Assembly (NCBI RefSeq): GCF_024346455.1
Contig: NZ_JAGQCY010000006.1
Span: 62,001 to 126,000, forward strand
Reading direction: 5' to 3'
Length of the DNA: 64,000 nucleotides
Origin: Cyanobium sp. Aljojuca 7A6
GTDB lineage: Bacteria; Cyanobacteriota; Cyanobacteriia; PCC-6307; Cyanobiaceae
The number at the start of each line of letters is the position of its first letter. Within the stretch, counting starts at the first letter, position 1. Below the pieces are notes generated by a model, which saw nothing but the letters and a program-made list of their open reading frames with translations, had not been told where the DNA came from and ran no database searches. Made by a program: the position numbers and the translations under genes. Of this stretch, positions 37,002-46,633 are shown piece after piece.

Positions 37002-37280
37002 ATGAGCCAGATTCCCGACCACGCTCCCAGGACCGTGAGCATCGAGAACCAGATGCCGGAGGACCTCTTCGAGGCCATGCGGGAGTTCATCCGGGTTCAC
37101 CCCCAGTGGGACCAGTACCGGCTGATGCAGGCGGCCCTGGCCGGCTTTCTGTTCCAGCACGCCAGTCATGACCGGGCCGTGGCCCGCCATTACCTCGACG
37201 GTCTGTTCCGGCGGGAGCCTGCCCCGGCGGAGCAGACGCCTTCTAGGCTGATTTCAGACTGTCTCGATCCTTCCTCTTGA
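37002..37280 (+). CDS. DUF2811 family protein
   Basis: 92 aa. [19 protein letters not shown], then [18 protein letters not shown] and [10 protein letters not shown] match the cyanobacterial DUF2811 family (pattern 'vSi.aeiPe.L..al..yle.hP.WDq.r...aAls.FL..n...r..ar.YLd.lF'). It is a helical protein of unknown role, perhaps a ribbon-helix-helix-like or regulatory fold. Its TGA overlaps the TTG start of leuC, so the two are translationally coupled. Confidence 0.8.
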   Translation: MSQIPDHAPRTVSIENQMPEDLFEAMREFIRVHPQWDQYRLMQAALAGFLFQHASHDRAVARHYLDGLFRREPAPAEQTPSRLISDCLDPSS

Positions 37281-38725
37281 GCGCCGGCACCCTCTACGAC
37301 AAGGTCTGGGAGTTGCACCGGGTCGCCGACCTGCCGAGTGGAGCCACCCAGCTGTTCATCGGGCTGCACCTGATCCATGAGGTCACCAGCCCCCAGGCCT
37401 TCGCCGCCCTCGACGATCTGGGCCTGTCGGTGCGCCACCCCGAGCGCACGGTGGCCACGGTGGACCACATCGTCCCCACCACCTCCCAGGCCCGCCCCTT
37501 CGATAACCCCCTGGCCGAGGCGATGCTCGCCACCCTGGAGGGCAACTGTGCCCGCCACGGCATCACCCTGCATGGCCTCGGCAGTGGCCGCCAGGGGATC
37601 GTGCACGTGATCGCTCCGGAGCTGGGGCTCACCCAGCCCGGCATGACCGTGGCCTGCGGCGATTCCCACACCTCCACCCACGGCGCCTTCGGGGCCATCG
37701 CCTTCGGCATCGGCACCAGCCAGGTGCGCGACGTGCTGGCCAGCCAGAGCCTGGCGATGGGCAAGCTCAAGGTGCGACGGATCCGGGTGGAGGGCGCCCT
37801 GCAACCCGGCGTCTACGCCAAGGATCTGGTGCTGCACGTGATCCGGACCCTGGGGGTGAAGGGCGGCGTCGGCTATGCCTACGAGTTCGCCGGACCGGCG
37901 ATCGAGGCCCTCTCGATGGAGGAGCGGATGACGCTCTGCAACATGGCCATCGAGGGCGGGGCCCGCTGCGGCTACGTCAACCCCGATGCCGTCACCTTCG
38001 CCTACCTCAAGGGCCGGCCCCACGCCCCCGCCGGCGAGGCCTGGGAGCGGGCCGTGGCCTGGTGGAGCTCCCTGGCCTCGGGTCCTGAGGCCACGTTTGA
38101 TGACGAGGTGGTGTTTGAGGCGGCCACGATCGCGCCCACCATCACCTGGGGCATCACACCAGGCCAGGCCATCGGCGTCGATGAAACCGTTCCCACCCTC
38201 GAGCAGACCGAGAGCGATGAACGGCCGATCGCCGAGGAGGCCTATCGCTACATGGATCTGAGGCCCGGTGCGCCGATCGAAGGCTTGCCGGTGGATGTCT
38301 GCTTCATCGGCAGCTGCACCAATGGCCGCCTCAGCGATCTGCGGGCCGCCGCTGCCATCGCCCGTGGCCGCCAGGTGGCCGCCGGCATCAAGGCCTTTGT
38401 GGTGCCGGGCAGTGAGCAGGTGGCGGCGGCGGCCGAGGCCGAAGGGCTGGATGCGGTGTTCCGCGCCGCCGGCTTCGAATGGCGAGAACCGGGCTGCTCG
38501 ATGTGCCTGGCCATGAACCCCGATCGGCTCGAGGGGCGCCAGATCAGCGCCAGTTCCAGCAACCGCAACTTCAAGGGGCGCCAGGGGTCGGCCACTGGCC
38601 GCACGCTGCTGATGAGCCCCGCCATGGTGGCGGCGGCGGCGGTGAGCGGCCATGTGGCCGATGTGCGCCGCCTTGTCGCCGCCCCGACGACCCCAGATCT
38701 CGAGCCCGCCAGCACCCGAGCATGA
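37277..38725 (+). CDS. leuC: 3-isopropylmalate dehydratase large subunit
   Basis: 482 aa of the aconitase superfamily. The three cluster-ligand cysteines are in [15 protein letters not shown]-type context (first, CGDSHTST), [14 protein letters not shown] (second) and [12 protein letters not shown] (third). The N-terminus [15 protein letters not shown] fits other LeuC proteins when translation starts at the TTG at 37277, which overlaps the upstream DUF2811 stop. With LeuD it isomerises 2- to 3-isopropylmalate in leucine synthesis. leuD follows with an ATGA overlap. Confidence 0.96.
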   Translation: MSAGTLYDKVWELHRVADLPSGATQLFIGLHLIHEVTSPQAFAALDDLGLSVRHPERTVATVDHIVPTTSQARPFDNPLAEAMLATLEGNCARHGITLHGLGSGRQGIVHVIAPELGLTQPGMTVACGDSHTSTHGAFGAIAFGIGTSQVRDVLASQSLAMGKLKVRRIRVEGALQPGVYAKDLVLHVIRTLGVKGGVGYAYEFAGPAIEALSMEERMTLCNMAIEGGARCGYVNPDAVTFAYLKGRPHAPAGEAWERAVAWWSSLASGPEATFDDEVVFEAATIAPTITWGITPGQAIGVDETVPTLEQTESDERPIAEEAYRYMDLRPGAPIEGLPVDVCFIGSCTNGRLSDLRAAAAIARGRQVAAGIKAFVVPGSEQVAAAAEAEGLDAVFRAAGFEWREPGCSMCLAMNPDRLEGRQISASSSNRNFKGRQGSATGRTLLMSPAMVAAAAVSGHVADVRRLVAAPTTPDLEPASTRA

Positions 38726-39354
38726 GCGCCACCCCTTTCCCGGCCGGACCGATCCAGCGCTGCGCGGGCCGCGCGGTGGTCGTACCCGGCGACGACATCG
38801 ACACCGACCGGATCATCCCGGCCCGCTACCTCAAGTGCGTCAGCTTCGACGGGCTGGCGGAGGGCGTCTTCGCCGATGACCGCAGCGAGCGGGCCGGCGA
38901 TCACCCCTTCGACCGGGCCGAGAACCAGGGTGCCACGATCCTGGTGGTGAACCGCAACTTCGGCTGTGGTTCCAGCCGCGAACACGCGCCGCAGGCGCTG
39001 ATGCGCTGGGGCCTGCGGGCGGTGATCGGCGAAAGCTTCGCGGAGATCTTCTTCGGCAACTGCCTGGCCCTGGGGATCCCCTGCCTCAGCGCCGACCACG
39101 ACGCCGTGCTGGCCCTGCAGGCCGCCATTGCCGCCCATCCCGGCGCCATTCTCCAGCTCGATCTCGAGCCACCCCGGGTGACACTTGAGGCCGGCGGTGA
39201 CGTTCAGGAGTGGTCGCTGAGCCTGCCTGCCGGCCCCCGCCGCATGCTGGTGAGCGGCGAATGGAATGGCACCGCCCAGCTGGTGGCCCATGACGGCGAG
39301 CTGAGGGCCACCGCCAGCCGGCTTCCCTACCTCAACGGTTTCGCAGCGGCCTAG
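38722..39354 (+). CDS. leuD: 3-isopropylmalate dehydratase small subunit
   Basis: 210 aa. The swivel domain is clear: [39 protein letters not shown] (active-site loop), and [17 protein letters not shown]. Partner of LeuC in the same operon; the start ATG overlaps the leuC TGA. The C-terminus overlaps the convergent outer-membrane protein gene by four bases. Confidence 0.96.
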   Translation: MSATPFPAGPIQRCAGRAVVVPGDDIDTDRIIPARYLKCVSFDGLAEGVFADDRSERAGDHPFDRAENQGATILVVNRNFGCGSSREHAPQALMRWGLRAVIGESFAEIFFGNCLALGIPCLSADHDAVLALQAAIAAHPGAILQLDLEPPRVTLEAGGDVQEWSLSLPAGPRRMLVSGEWNGTAQLVAHDGELRATASRLPYLNGFAAA

Positions 39355-42300
39355 AAGGGCCGCTGCAGGGCCCCCTGGGTGGGGTGGTGGGGGATGAAGG
39401 GGGTGCCGGGACCCTTGAAGTTGAAGTCGTTGAGGCGCACCCGGATCCCGCCCAGGCCGTCGTAGGGGCTGTAGTAGACGCCGATTTCATAGGAGCGCCG
39501 CTGCCAGCGCAGCTCCAGGTAGGAGCCGGTGACATCGCCATAGAAGCCCGAATTGGGATCCACGTTGAAGCCGATGCCGCCGCTGAAGACCAGCGGCCCC
39601 ACCAGCTGCTGGGACAGGCCGATACCGATGGTGCCCAGGTCGACGGCGCGGTCGAAGTTGAGCGGGCTCTGGCCCTGGCGCAGGGTGATGCCGCCGGTGA
39701 CGGTCAGTTGGGTGTAGTCGAGGAAGGGCTTCTCGAAGCGTCCCAGGGTGAGGGTGGGGCCACCGGAGAGGCCGATCGTGTTCTGGTTGGTGCCGTCACT
39801 GAAATAGGCGGCCACGCCGAGCAGGTTGGCGTTGAAGCGCAGGCCTGGAACGATCGGCACCGGTGAATTGGCCAGGGAGATCACCGGTGGGCTGGTCGTG
39901 GGCTTGCCGGTCCAGATCGGGTAGGAGACGTTGAAGGAGCCGATCGCGTTGCCTCGCCAGACATCGAGCAGATCGGTGGTGTTGAACTGGATCGCCTGGA
40001 AGTTACCCACCCCCATCCGCCAGTAGTAGCTGCGGGACAGCTGGCCCCAGCTGGGCAGGTTCCCCTGCTGCTCGAGCGAAACGCCATAGGCGGAGTAGAC
40101 GTCCTGCTCGCCCAGGGAGCCGTTCCAGGTGCGGAAGCGATAGGCGCCGAAGAGGCGGAAGGTGCTGGTGCCCAGCAGGGGCACATTCAGCACCCGGGCC
40201 AGGTCGCCGAAGCTGCGGGTGCCGTTGGCGATGTTGTCGGGATTGAGGGTGGAGAGACTGAGGCGGGCATCGGCGTTGAAGCCCAGCAGGGGCCCGGTGA
40301 GCCGCGCGTCGAGGCCGAAGTAGTCACCGCCCGCGGCCGGCTGCTCCACGGTGTTGGTGGAGCCCGGCGGCGATCCGGGCAGGGGGTAGGCGTCGGTGTT
40401 GCCGGTGTAGAGGCGCTGGACCATGACCTGCGGTTGCAGGTTGAGGAGTCCCTTCTCACCGATCTTGACCGGGATGTTGTAGCCGAGGAAGAAGCCGTCC
40501 CGGTCTTGACGGTCGTTACCGATCACCAGGGGATTGCTCACCTCCTCTTCTTTCTGGATGCGGCGTTGGCGGGTGACCCGGATCGGCAGGCGATCCTCCA
40601 GCCGCAGCGTGTTGCGGCGGGCCTTGACCAGGGTGTCGCCGTTGGGCAGCAGGGTGATGACGACCTTCTCCGAATCCATCCACGACTGGGCGGGGGTGAA
40701 CGGGTCGTTGGTGAAGCCCACCCGGTCGCCCGAGAGGGTGTTGGGGGTGAATTTCAGGCGACGGGCCTGGATGCGCCAGCGGCTCACGGTGCCCTTGATC
40801 AGTTCCTGGTTGCCCGTGGTGGTCTGGTCCTTGAGCTGCTCGGGCCGGGTGGTGCCGAAATCGTTGGCCGTGTCCGGCGTGGTGAACTCCCGCGGGAAGC
40901 CGAAACGCCGCTCGGCCTTGAGACTACGTTCGAAGGTCACGTTCTCGACCCGCTGGGGAATCCTGGCGATGGCCTCGCGGCGCCGCCGTTCCTGCTCCCG
41001 CGCGTTGCGCCACACGCCACCCTGGGCCGGGGGCGCGGCCTGGGGCGGCGGCGGGGCCGGCTGGCCGCTGGTGCCGGTCCAGCCGCCGCCCATCGTCACC
41101 TGCTCGAGCTGCTGCGCCAGCCCATCGGGCGGCTCGCTGGCCAGCGGTGGGGCCCCCGGGCAGCCCTGGGCGGGCGGCACCGGCAGCGGCTGGCTGGCGA
41201 TTTTGTCGGTGCCGAAGCGGTAGCGCAGACCCAGCAGGTAGGCGTTGCTGCCCTCGCTGACCCCGCTGAACGTACCGTAGGCCCCGGAGCGGTGGTGGAT
41301 CCGGCCCACCGCCGACCAACGGGGCGTGACCAGAGCCTCCACCTCAAAGGCCAGATAATTGAGCAGGCGCGCCGAGTTCTCTCGGAAGGTCTGCTCGTAG
41401 TTGCTCTTGGCCGTGGTGACGCTCAGGCCCTCCACGAAGAAGACGTTGAGCCAGGGCCGCAGCCAGAGTCGCAGGCCGATCCCACCGGTGAATTCGCCGA
41501 AGCTCTGGGCGGGGGTGTCGGAGAAGGGGACCAGCTGGTTGAAGCCGCCCCCCGGCTGGGCATTGGCCTTGTGCCCCAGCAGGTTGGCATCGAACTCCAA
41601 CGACAGCGGGCCTGCCTGGAACAGGCGGCGCTGCATCCCGATCCCCCCCATGTATTCGGGCCGGAAGCGGCCGCTGAAGGTGAAGGTGTCGCCGAATTCA
41701 CCGGCATACATCTGGCCGGCCCAGGTGGTGACGGCCCAGGGGTACGGCTGCCACTGGGGTACGGCCGGATAGGAGGGCGTGCAGCTGATCGGCTCCGGCG
41801 GTGGCAGGGGCGTGGAGGCGGCCTGCTCGAGGTCGAAGTCCTCCTGGGTGGTGTCCAGATCGATGACGCCATAGACGTCGTCGATTTCCCCTACCCCCTC
41901 CAGAAGGGCATAGCGGAGGCGGCTGCCCTGCAGGTACTGCTGGCCGCGCTGAAAGCGCACATTGCCCACGGCCAGGAGGGTGCGGGTGCTGGCCTCAAAC
42001 TCCAGCCGGTCGGCCAGCAGCCGGCCACCGGCGAGGCGGGCCATGACGCTGCCGGTGGCCACGAAGCGCTGCAGCTGGCTGTCGTAGCCCTGCTGGTTGG
42101 CGGTCAGCTCCAGCTCAAGGGGCACCGCGTCGCCCGTCGGTGCGGGGTCAACGCCTGGCGCCGGTGCCGTCGCGGCCGCAGGCAGAGGCTGAACGGGGCC
42201 GGCTGGTTCCGGTGGGGGCTCGGCCCCGGCTTGCGGTCCAGGCTGCGACTGGACGTGCGGCTCGGCCTGGGGCTTGTCGTCGAAGGGATTGGCGGTTGTC

Positions 42301-42479
42301 GGGGCGGCCGGCACGGGGGCGAGCTGTGCCTGGGCGGCCTGGAGCCTGGAGGGGAGTTCCGGTCGTGCGCGGGCCGGGGATGCCGTCAGCGCCAGCACGC
42401 CGCACAGCCCCAACCACAGGCCCAGCCCAGGGGTCAGACCTTCAGGGGCCTGGCGACGTCCCGAGCGGGGATGGAGCAC
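39351..42479 (-). CDS. DUF3769 (LptD-like) outer-membrane protein
   Basis: 1042 aa, start GTG. A signal peptide (GLGLWLGLCGVLALTASPARA) is followed by a Pro/Ala-rich linker. Next is a periplasmic beta-rich segment with QGYDSQLQRFVATGSVMARL and FEASTRTLLAVGNVRFQRGQ, an LptA/OstA-like pattern. The long C-terminal part is rich in aromatic beta strands, e.g. LGYNIPVKIGEKGLLNLQPQ and GVYYSPYDGLGGIRVRLNDF. This is the cyanobacterial DUF3769 family, regarded as the LptD counterpart that inserts lipopolysaccharide into the outer membrane. Two adjacent GTG codons could start it. psbI lies 118 bases upstream on the same strand. Confidence 0.85.
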   Translation of the reverse strand: MLHPRSGRRQAPEGLTPGLGLWLGLCGVLALTASPARARPELPSRLQAAQAQLAPVPAAPTTANPFDDKPQAEPHVQSQPGPQAGAEPPPEPAGPVQPLPAAATAPAPGVDPAPTGDAVPLELELTANQQGYDSQLQRFVATGSVMARLAGGRLLADRLEFEASTRTLLAVGNVRFQRGQQYLQGSRLRYALLEGVGEIDDVYGVIDLDTTQEDFDLEQAASTPLPPPEPISCTPSYPAVPQWQPYPWAVTTWAGQMYAGEFGDTFTFSGRFRPEYMGGIGMQRRLFQAGPLSLEFDANLLGHKANAQPGGGFNQLVPFSDTPAQSFGEFTGGIGLRLWLRPWLNVFFVEGLSVTTAKSNYEQTFRENSARLLNYLAFEVEALVTPRWSAVGRIHHRSGAYGTFSGVSEGSNAYLLGLRYRFGTDKIASQPLPVPPAQGCPGAPPLASEPPDGLAQQLEQVTMGGGWTGTSGQPAPPPPQAAPPAQGGVWRNAREQERRRREAIARIPQRVENVTFERSLKAERRFGFPREFTTPDTANDFGTTRPEQLKDQTTTGNQELIKGTVSRWRIQARRLKFTPNTLSGDRVGFTNDPFTPAQSWMDSEKVVITLLPNGDTLVKARRNTLRLEDRLPIRVTRQRRIQKEEEVSNPLVIGNDRQDRDGFFLGYNIPVKIGEKGLLNLQPQVMVQRLYTGNTDAYPLPGSPPGSTNTVEQPAAGGDYFGLDARLTGPLLGFNADARLSLSTLNPDNIANGTRSFGDLARVLNVPLLGTSTFRLFGAYRFRTWNGSLGEQDVYSAYGVSLEQQGNLPSWGQLSRSYYWRMGVGNFQAIQFNTTDLLDVWRGNAIGSFNVSYPIWTGKPTTSPPVISLANSPVPIVPGLRFNANLLGVAAYFSDGTNQNTIGLSGGPTLTLGRFEKPFLDYTQLTVTGGITLRQGQSPLNFDRAVDLGTIGIGLSQQLVGPLVFSGGIGFNVDPNSGFYGDVTGSYLELRWQRRSYEIGVYYSPYDGLGGIRVRLNDFNFKGPGTPFIPHHPTQGALQRPF

Positions 42480-42597
42480 CACAGGTGGCGGAGGAGTGGC
42501 GAGGACGCGGCCGATCCTGCCATGGGAGTCAGGGGGCTTCCCCCGCTGCGGTCCGGTTGTCGGGACGGGTGGCGGGTGGTGACGCCACAGAGAGGAT

Positions 42598-42717
42598 TCA
42601 GTCCTCCAGGTCCTTGCGGCTGGGGGAGCGGGTGGGATCGCTGGCCAGGAAGCCGAAGACGAAGATCCCGATGAAGAAGAAGACGACGGAGTAAACCGAG
42701 ATCTTGAGAGCGAGCAT
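42598..42717 (-). CDS. psbI: Photosystem II protein PsbI
   Basis: 39 aa, beginning [19 protein letters not shown] and ending [19 protein letters not shown]. It matches PsbI (MLxLKIxVYxVVxFFVxLFxFGFLSxDPxRxPxR) almost throughout: one transmembrane helix and the conserved DPxRxP exit. PsbI binds near D1 and CP43 in the PSII reaction centre. It lies upstream of and on the same strand as the DUF3769 gene, and is divergent from the GH38 gene. Confidence 0.95.
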   Translation of the reverse strand: MLALKISVYSVVFFFIGIFVFGFLASDPTRSPSRKDLED

Positions 42718-42879
42718 GGTCTGTCCGGCGGGTGACAGGGAGTGACAGGCGCCGGTACGGGTCTCAATGACCCCTCGGCAGCCGCATCATCTTATGGGTG
42801 GTGGTTGGCCATCCAGGCTGTCCAATGCCGTTTGGCAGGGGCAACCGGCTCCGATTGAAACGTTTCGGTCACGTTCCCC

Positions 42880-45810
42880 ATGCTTCGGCCCCTGGATCTC
42901 CAACCCCTCTGGCAGGGCGTGCAGCCCGGGGGCGGAAGCGGTCCGGCCCTGGGGGAGGCGTGGGGACGCACCCATCGCCCCGACTGGGCCGCCCGGGGCC
43001 TGATCATCTGGCCGCGAGGTGGTCAGTGGCGCCATCTGCAGCTGCGCTGCCCCTGCCCGGAGTCGTGGCGGCCCCTGGCGACCGGCGCCCGGGCCCGGCT
43101 GGTGTTGCGCTGGTGGGCCGACCGGGCCGAGCTGTGGGTCGATGGGCAGCGGGTCCACAGCGGCGATCTGTTCGACACCGCCTGCCGCTGGCCCCTGCCC
43201 GAGCGCTGGTGGCAGGGGGAGGCCCTGGATCTGGAGCTGCGGCTGCGCAGCCCGGTTCACGACGACGGCGCCCTGATGACCAGCCGGATCGAGCTCGAGC
43301 CGCTGGACCCGGCCGATCCCCTCGGCCTGCTGGCTGCCACCGCCGCCGAGCTGCGCGAGCTGCGCCGCGCCCATGGCCGCGCCGAGGCCCCGGGGGAGGG
43401 GCTGGTGCAGGTGCTGGGCCACGCCCACCTCGACCTGGCCTGGCTGTGGCCCGTGGCCGACACCTGGCAGGCGGCGGAGCGCACCTTCGCCTCCGCCCTC
43501 GACCTGATGGAGCGCTTCGGCTCGCTCCACTTCGGCCACTCCACCCCGGCCCTCTACGCCTGGCTGGAGCGCCACCGGCCGGCCCTGTTCGCCCGGGTCC
43601 GACGCGCCATGGCGGCGGGCCGCTTCGAACCCCTCAACGGTCCGTGGGTGGAGAGCGACTGCGTGCTGCTCTCCACTGCCTCGCTGTTGCGCCAGTTCCA
43701 GGAGGGCCAGCACTACAGCCAGCGCACCTTCCCGGAGTGGAGCCACCGGCTGGCCTGGTTGCCGGACAGCTTCGGCTTCGCCGCCGGGCTGCCGGCGGTG
43801 GCGGCCGCCACCGGCGTGCGCTGGTTCTGCACCCACAAACTGGCCTGGAACGCCACCAACCCCTTCCCCCACCGGTTGTTCCGCTGGCGCAGCCGCTGCG
43901 GCGCCGAGGTGCTGGCCCTGATGACGGCGCCGATCGGCAGCGATGGCGACCCGGTAGCGATGGAGCGCTACCGGCTGCAGTGGCAGCAGGCCAGCGGCTG
44001 CGCCGACGCCCTCTGGCTGCCGGGGGTGGGGGACCACGGCGGCGGACCCACCGCCGAGATGCTGGAGCAGCTGGAGCTCTGGCAGGGGCAGCCGGTGGCG
44101 GCCGGCCAGCGGCACGGCACCCTGCGGGCCTACCTCGATCCCCTGGAGTCCCTGGCGGGCCAACTGCCGGTGTGGCGCGACGAGCTTTACCTGGAGCTGC
44201 ACCGGGGCTGCGCCACCAGCCGCCCGGACCAGAAGCGCCACAACCGCAGCCTGGAGCGTCTGCTGCGGGAGGCGGATCTGGCCGCGGCGCTGTTCGCTCA
44301 GCCGGCCGAGGCCGCCGACGACGACTGGCGCAGCCTGCTGTTCCAGCAGTTCCACGACATCCTGCCGGGCACCTCGATCCCGGAGGTGTTCGAGCAGGCC
44401 GAACCCCAGTGGCGGAGCGCCCGCCGCCGGGCCGCCCGCCGCCGCGACCGGGCCCTGGGGCGGGGCCTGGCTGGTGGGGCGCCAGCCGGGGCTGTGGACG
44501 CCTGGTGCGCGTTGCAGCTGCAGCCGCTGCCGGCCCAGCCGCGCAGCCTGCGTCTGCCGGCGGGCGACTGGTGGCTGGCAGGGACGGGCGGCGAACGGCG
44601 CCTGAGCGGGCAGCCGGCCCCCGGGGGCGGCCAGTGGCTGCAGATCCCCGGCATCGAGGGGGTGGGGGTGCAACGCCTGCGGCGCCAGGGCACCGGCGAC
44701 GGAGCCACCTGGCCCGTGGAGGGGGCGGTGCGGCTGGAGCGGGTCGCCGGCGAGGGGCCGGAGCGCTGGCAGCTGGGCAATGGCCTGGTGTCGGCGCTGA
44801 TCGGCCCTGCGGGGGTGGAGCAGCTGTTTGATGCGGCCGGCACGCCGCAGCTGGCAGGGCCGCTGGCCTGGTGCCGCTGGCGCGACCGGGGCGAGTTCTG
44901 GGATGCCTGGGACCTGGCTGCCGACTACCGCCAGCACCCGCTGGCGTGGAGCTGGCAGGGGGCGCCGCACTGGCTGGAGACGGGGCCGCTGTGTGGCCGC
45001 TTCGTGTGGCGCGGCTGCTGCGGCGAGAGTCCGGTGCGTCTGGATGCCCGCCTGCTGGCGGGCAGCCCCTGGCTGGAGCTGGTGCTGAGCACCCAGTGGC
45101 AGCAGCGCCATGAGCTGCTGCGGCTGGAGATTCCCCTGGCCGCCCCGGCCTGCCGCTGGGCGGCCGACACCTCCGGCGGGGTGATCGAGCGGCCGGCCAC
45201 GGCCCGCACCGCCCGGGAGCGGGTCCGCTGGGAGGTGAGTGCCATCAGCTGGCTGGCCTCGGTGGGTCCGGGCCGCGGCGATGGCCTGGCGGTGCTGCTG
45301 GACGGCCCCCAGGGGGTGTCGGCGACGGCCGAATCACTCGGAGTTTCGCTGCTGCGCGGGCCCACCTGGCCCGATCCCGGCGCCGATAACGGCTGGCAGC
45401 GCCAGCGGCTGGCCCTGCTGCCCTGTCCCGGCGGCTGGCGGGCGGCCGCCGCGCCCCAGCAGGCCACCCGGCTGCGGGAACCGCTCTGGTGCCGGCCGGT
45501 GGCGGCGGCGGCCTCAGGCGAGCCAGCCGGACTCGGCGCAACGTTCTTCCCCGCGCTTGGGGACGATCTGCAACTGGTGGCCCTGCGGCCGCTGCCGGCG
45601 GAAGGCATCCAGGCGGGCATGGGGGAAGTGCTGCTCAGCGTGCAGAACCTGGGCCCCTGCCGGCGCCACCTCAGCACCGGGCCCAACTGGGATGTGCTGG
45701 AGCGCTGCGACGGCCTGGGCCAGGGGCTGGCGGACGACGGCAGCGGGGATCACCTGCTGCTGGGCCCCTGGCAACTGGGGCATTGGAAGCTGAGGCGCGG
45801 CCGGACGTAG
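42880..45810 (+). CDS. Alpha-mannosidase, GH38 family
   Basis: 976 aa. The N-terminal ~190 residues are a beta domain; the catalytic domain then starts VQVLGHAHLDLAWLWPVADT (zinc-binding H-x-D-L-A-W). NGPWVESDCVLLSTASLLRQ follows, with the conserved E-x-D. WLPDSFGFAAGLPAVAAATG contains the nucleophile Asp region ('PDxFGf...lP'), and FQQFHDILPGTSI the final zinc His. It cleaves alpha-mannosides; whether it is cytosolic glycan turnover is inferred from the absence of a signal peptide. The first ATG gives the expected length. Confidence 0.93.
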   Translation: MLRPLDLQPLWQGVQPGGGSGPALGEAWGRTHRPDWAARGLIIWPRGGQWRHLQLRCPCPESWRPLATGARARLVLRWWADRAELWVDGQRVHSGDLFDTACRWPLPERWWQGEALDLELRLRSPVHDDGALMTSRIELEPLDPADPLGLLAATAAELRELRRAHGRAEAPGEGLVQVLGHAHLDLAWLWPVADTWQAAERTFASALDLMERFGSLHFGHSTPALYAWLERHRPALFARVRRAMAAGRFEPLNGPWVESDCVLLSTASLLRQFQEGQHYSQRTFPEWSHRLAWLPDSFGFAAGLPAVAAATGVRWFCTHKLAWNATNPFPHRLFRWRSRCGAEVLALMTAPIGSDGDPVAMERYRLQWQQASGCADALWLPGVGDHGGGPTAEMLEQLELWQGQPVAAGQRHGTLRAYLDPLESLAGQLPVWRDELYLELHRGCATSRPDQKRHNRSLERLLREADLAAALFAQPAEAADDDWRSLLFQQFHDILPGTSIPEVFEQAEPQWRSARRRAARRRDRALGRGLAGGAPAGAVDAWCALQLQPLPAQPRSLRLPAGDWWLAGTGGERRLSGQPAPGGGQWLQIPGIEGVGVQRLRRQGTGDGATWPVEGAVRLERVAGEGPERWQLGNGLVSALIGPAGVEQLFDAAGTPQLAGPLAWCRWRDRGEFWDAWDLAADYRQHPLAWSWQGAPHWLETGPLCGRFVWRGCCGESPVRLDARLLAGSPWLELVLSTQWQQRHELLRLEIPLAAPACRWAADTSGGVIERPATARTARERVRWEVSAISWLASVGPGRGDGLAVLLDGPQGVSATAESLGVSLLRGPTWPDPGADNGWQRQRLALLPCPGGWRAAAAPQQATRLREPLWCRPVAAAASGEPAGLGATFFPALGDDLQLVALRPLPAEGIQAGMGEVLLSVQNLGPCRRHLSTGPNWDVLERCDGLGQGLADDGSGDHLLLGPWQLGHWKLRRGRT

Positions 45811-45824
45811 AAGGCCGCGGCGGC

Positions 45825-45974
45825 TCAGTCCTCGTGATCGTCGAAGGGATCGGTGAGGCCCTTGGACGGGGGGCCGAAGGCGGTGTACACGCCGAAACCG
45901 GTGAGAGCCAGCAGCACGGCGAGCACCGTGAGGGCCACGGAGAGGGCGGGGGACGTGCTGGCGGCGGGATCCAT
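45825..45974 (-). CDS. psbN: PSII assembly protein PsbN
   Basis: 49 aa. One hydrophobic helix ending GFGVYTAFGPPSKGLTDPF then DDHED, which is the invariant PsbN C-terminus (Y-T-A-F-G-P-P-S-K-x-L-x-D-P-F-x-x-H-E-D). The start is placed at MDPAASTS; an upstream ATG would add 14 basic residues. It is divergent from psbH, the arrangement conserved in cyanobacteria and plastids. PsbN acts in PSII assembly and is not a stable subunit. Confidence 0.95.
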   Translation of the reverse strand: MDPAASTSPALSVALTVLAVLLALTGFGVYTAFGPPSKGLTDPFDDHED

Positions 45975-46100
45975 GGGTGTTCTCAGGCGGGGGAGGGGAC
46001 GCGGGGTTTGCGTCACAACTCTCGACAGCCCATCTCGGTGCGGCCGGCAAGACCCTTACAGTAAGCACCGCGATCCCGTGCCCGAGAGGTCCGAGCTGCC

Positions 46101-46301
46101 ATGGCCCAACGCACCCGTCTGGGAAACCTGCTGCGCCCCCTGAATTCCGAGTACGGAAAGGTGGTGCCCGGCTGGGGGACCACCCCTGTGATGGGCGTGT
46201 TCATGCTGCTCTTCCTGGTGTTCCTGCTGGTGATCCTGCAGCTGTACAACAAGTCCCTCCTGCTCGAGGGCATCAACGTCAACTGGAACGGCGTCGGCTG
46301 A
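46101..46301 (+). CDS. psbH: Photosystem II phosphoprotein PsbH
   Basis: 66 aa. [20 protein letters not shown], then [20 protein letters not shown] and LLEGINVNW match PsbH: cytoplasmic N-terminus, one helix, luminal tail. It lacks the phosphorylated extension of plants, as expected in cyanobacteria. It stabilises CP47 and QB-site function. tatA follows after 19 bases in the same direction. Confidence 0.96.
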   Translation: MAQRTRLGNLLRPLNSEYGKVVPGWGTTPVMGVFMLLFLVFLLVILQLYNKSLLLEGINVNWNGVG

Positions 46302-46320
46302 TTCCTCTCGCCCCCTGTCC

Positions 46321-46620
46321 ATGAACATCTTCGGCATCGGTCTGCCTGAGATGGCGGTCATCGCCGCCATCGGACTGCTGGTCTTCGGACCCAAGCGGCT
46401 GCCCGAGCTCGGCAAGACCCTGGGACGCACCCTGCGGGGTTTCCAGTCGGCCTCTCAGGAGTTCGAGAAGGAGTTCCGTACGGCGGTGGGCACCGACCAG
46501 TCCATCGACATCTCCGGCCCCCCCGCCGCCATCCCGCCAGCCGCCGAGACGGCCGTCGTCGCTGCGGCTGAAACCACCCCCGCGGTGGTGGTTGAGGAGA
46601 GCGCCGGCCCCTCCAGCTGA
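46321..46620 (+). CDS. tatA: Twin-arginine translocase subunit TatA/B/E type
   Basis: 99 aa. GLPEMAVIAAIGLLVFGPKR followed by LPELGKTLGRTLRGFQSA is the TatA/B plan: short N-terminal membrane helix, FGPKRLPE hinge, amphipathic helix. The tail is Ala/Pro/Glu-rich and disordered. TatA versus TatB cannot be settled, though a short protein with 'FGPK..PE' is usually called TatA. It is downstream of psbH and upstream of pth, the common picocyanobacterial order. Confidence 0.92.
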   Translation: MNIFGIGLPEMAVIAAIGLLVFGPKRLPELGKTLGRTLRGFQSASQEFEKEFRTAVGTDQSIDISGPPAAIPPAAETAVVAAAETTPAVVVEESAGPSS

Positions 46621-46633
46621 GGGCGATCGGCCG

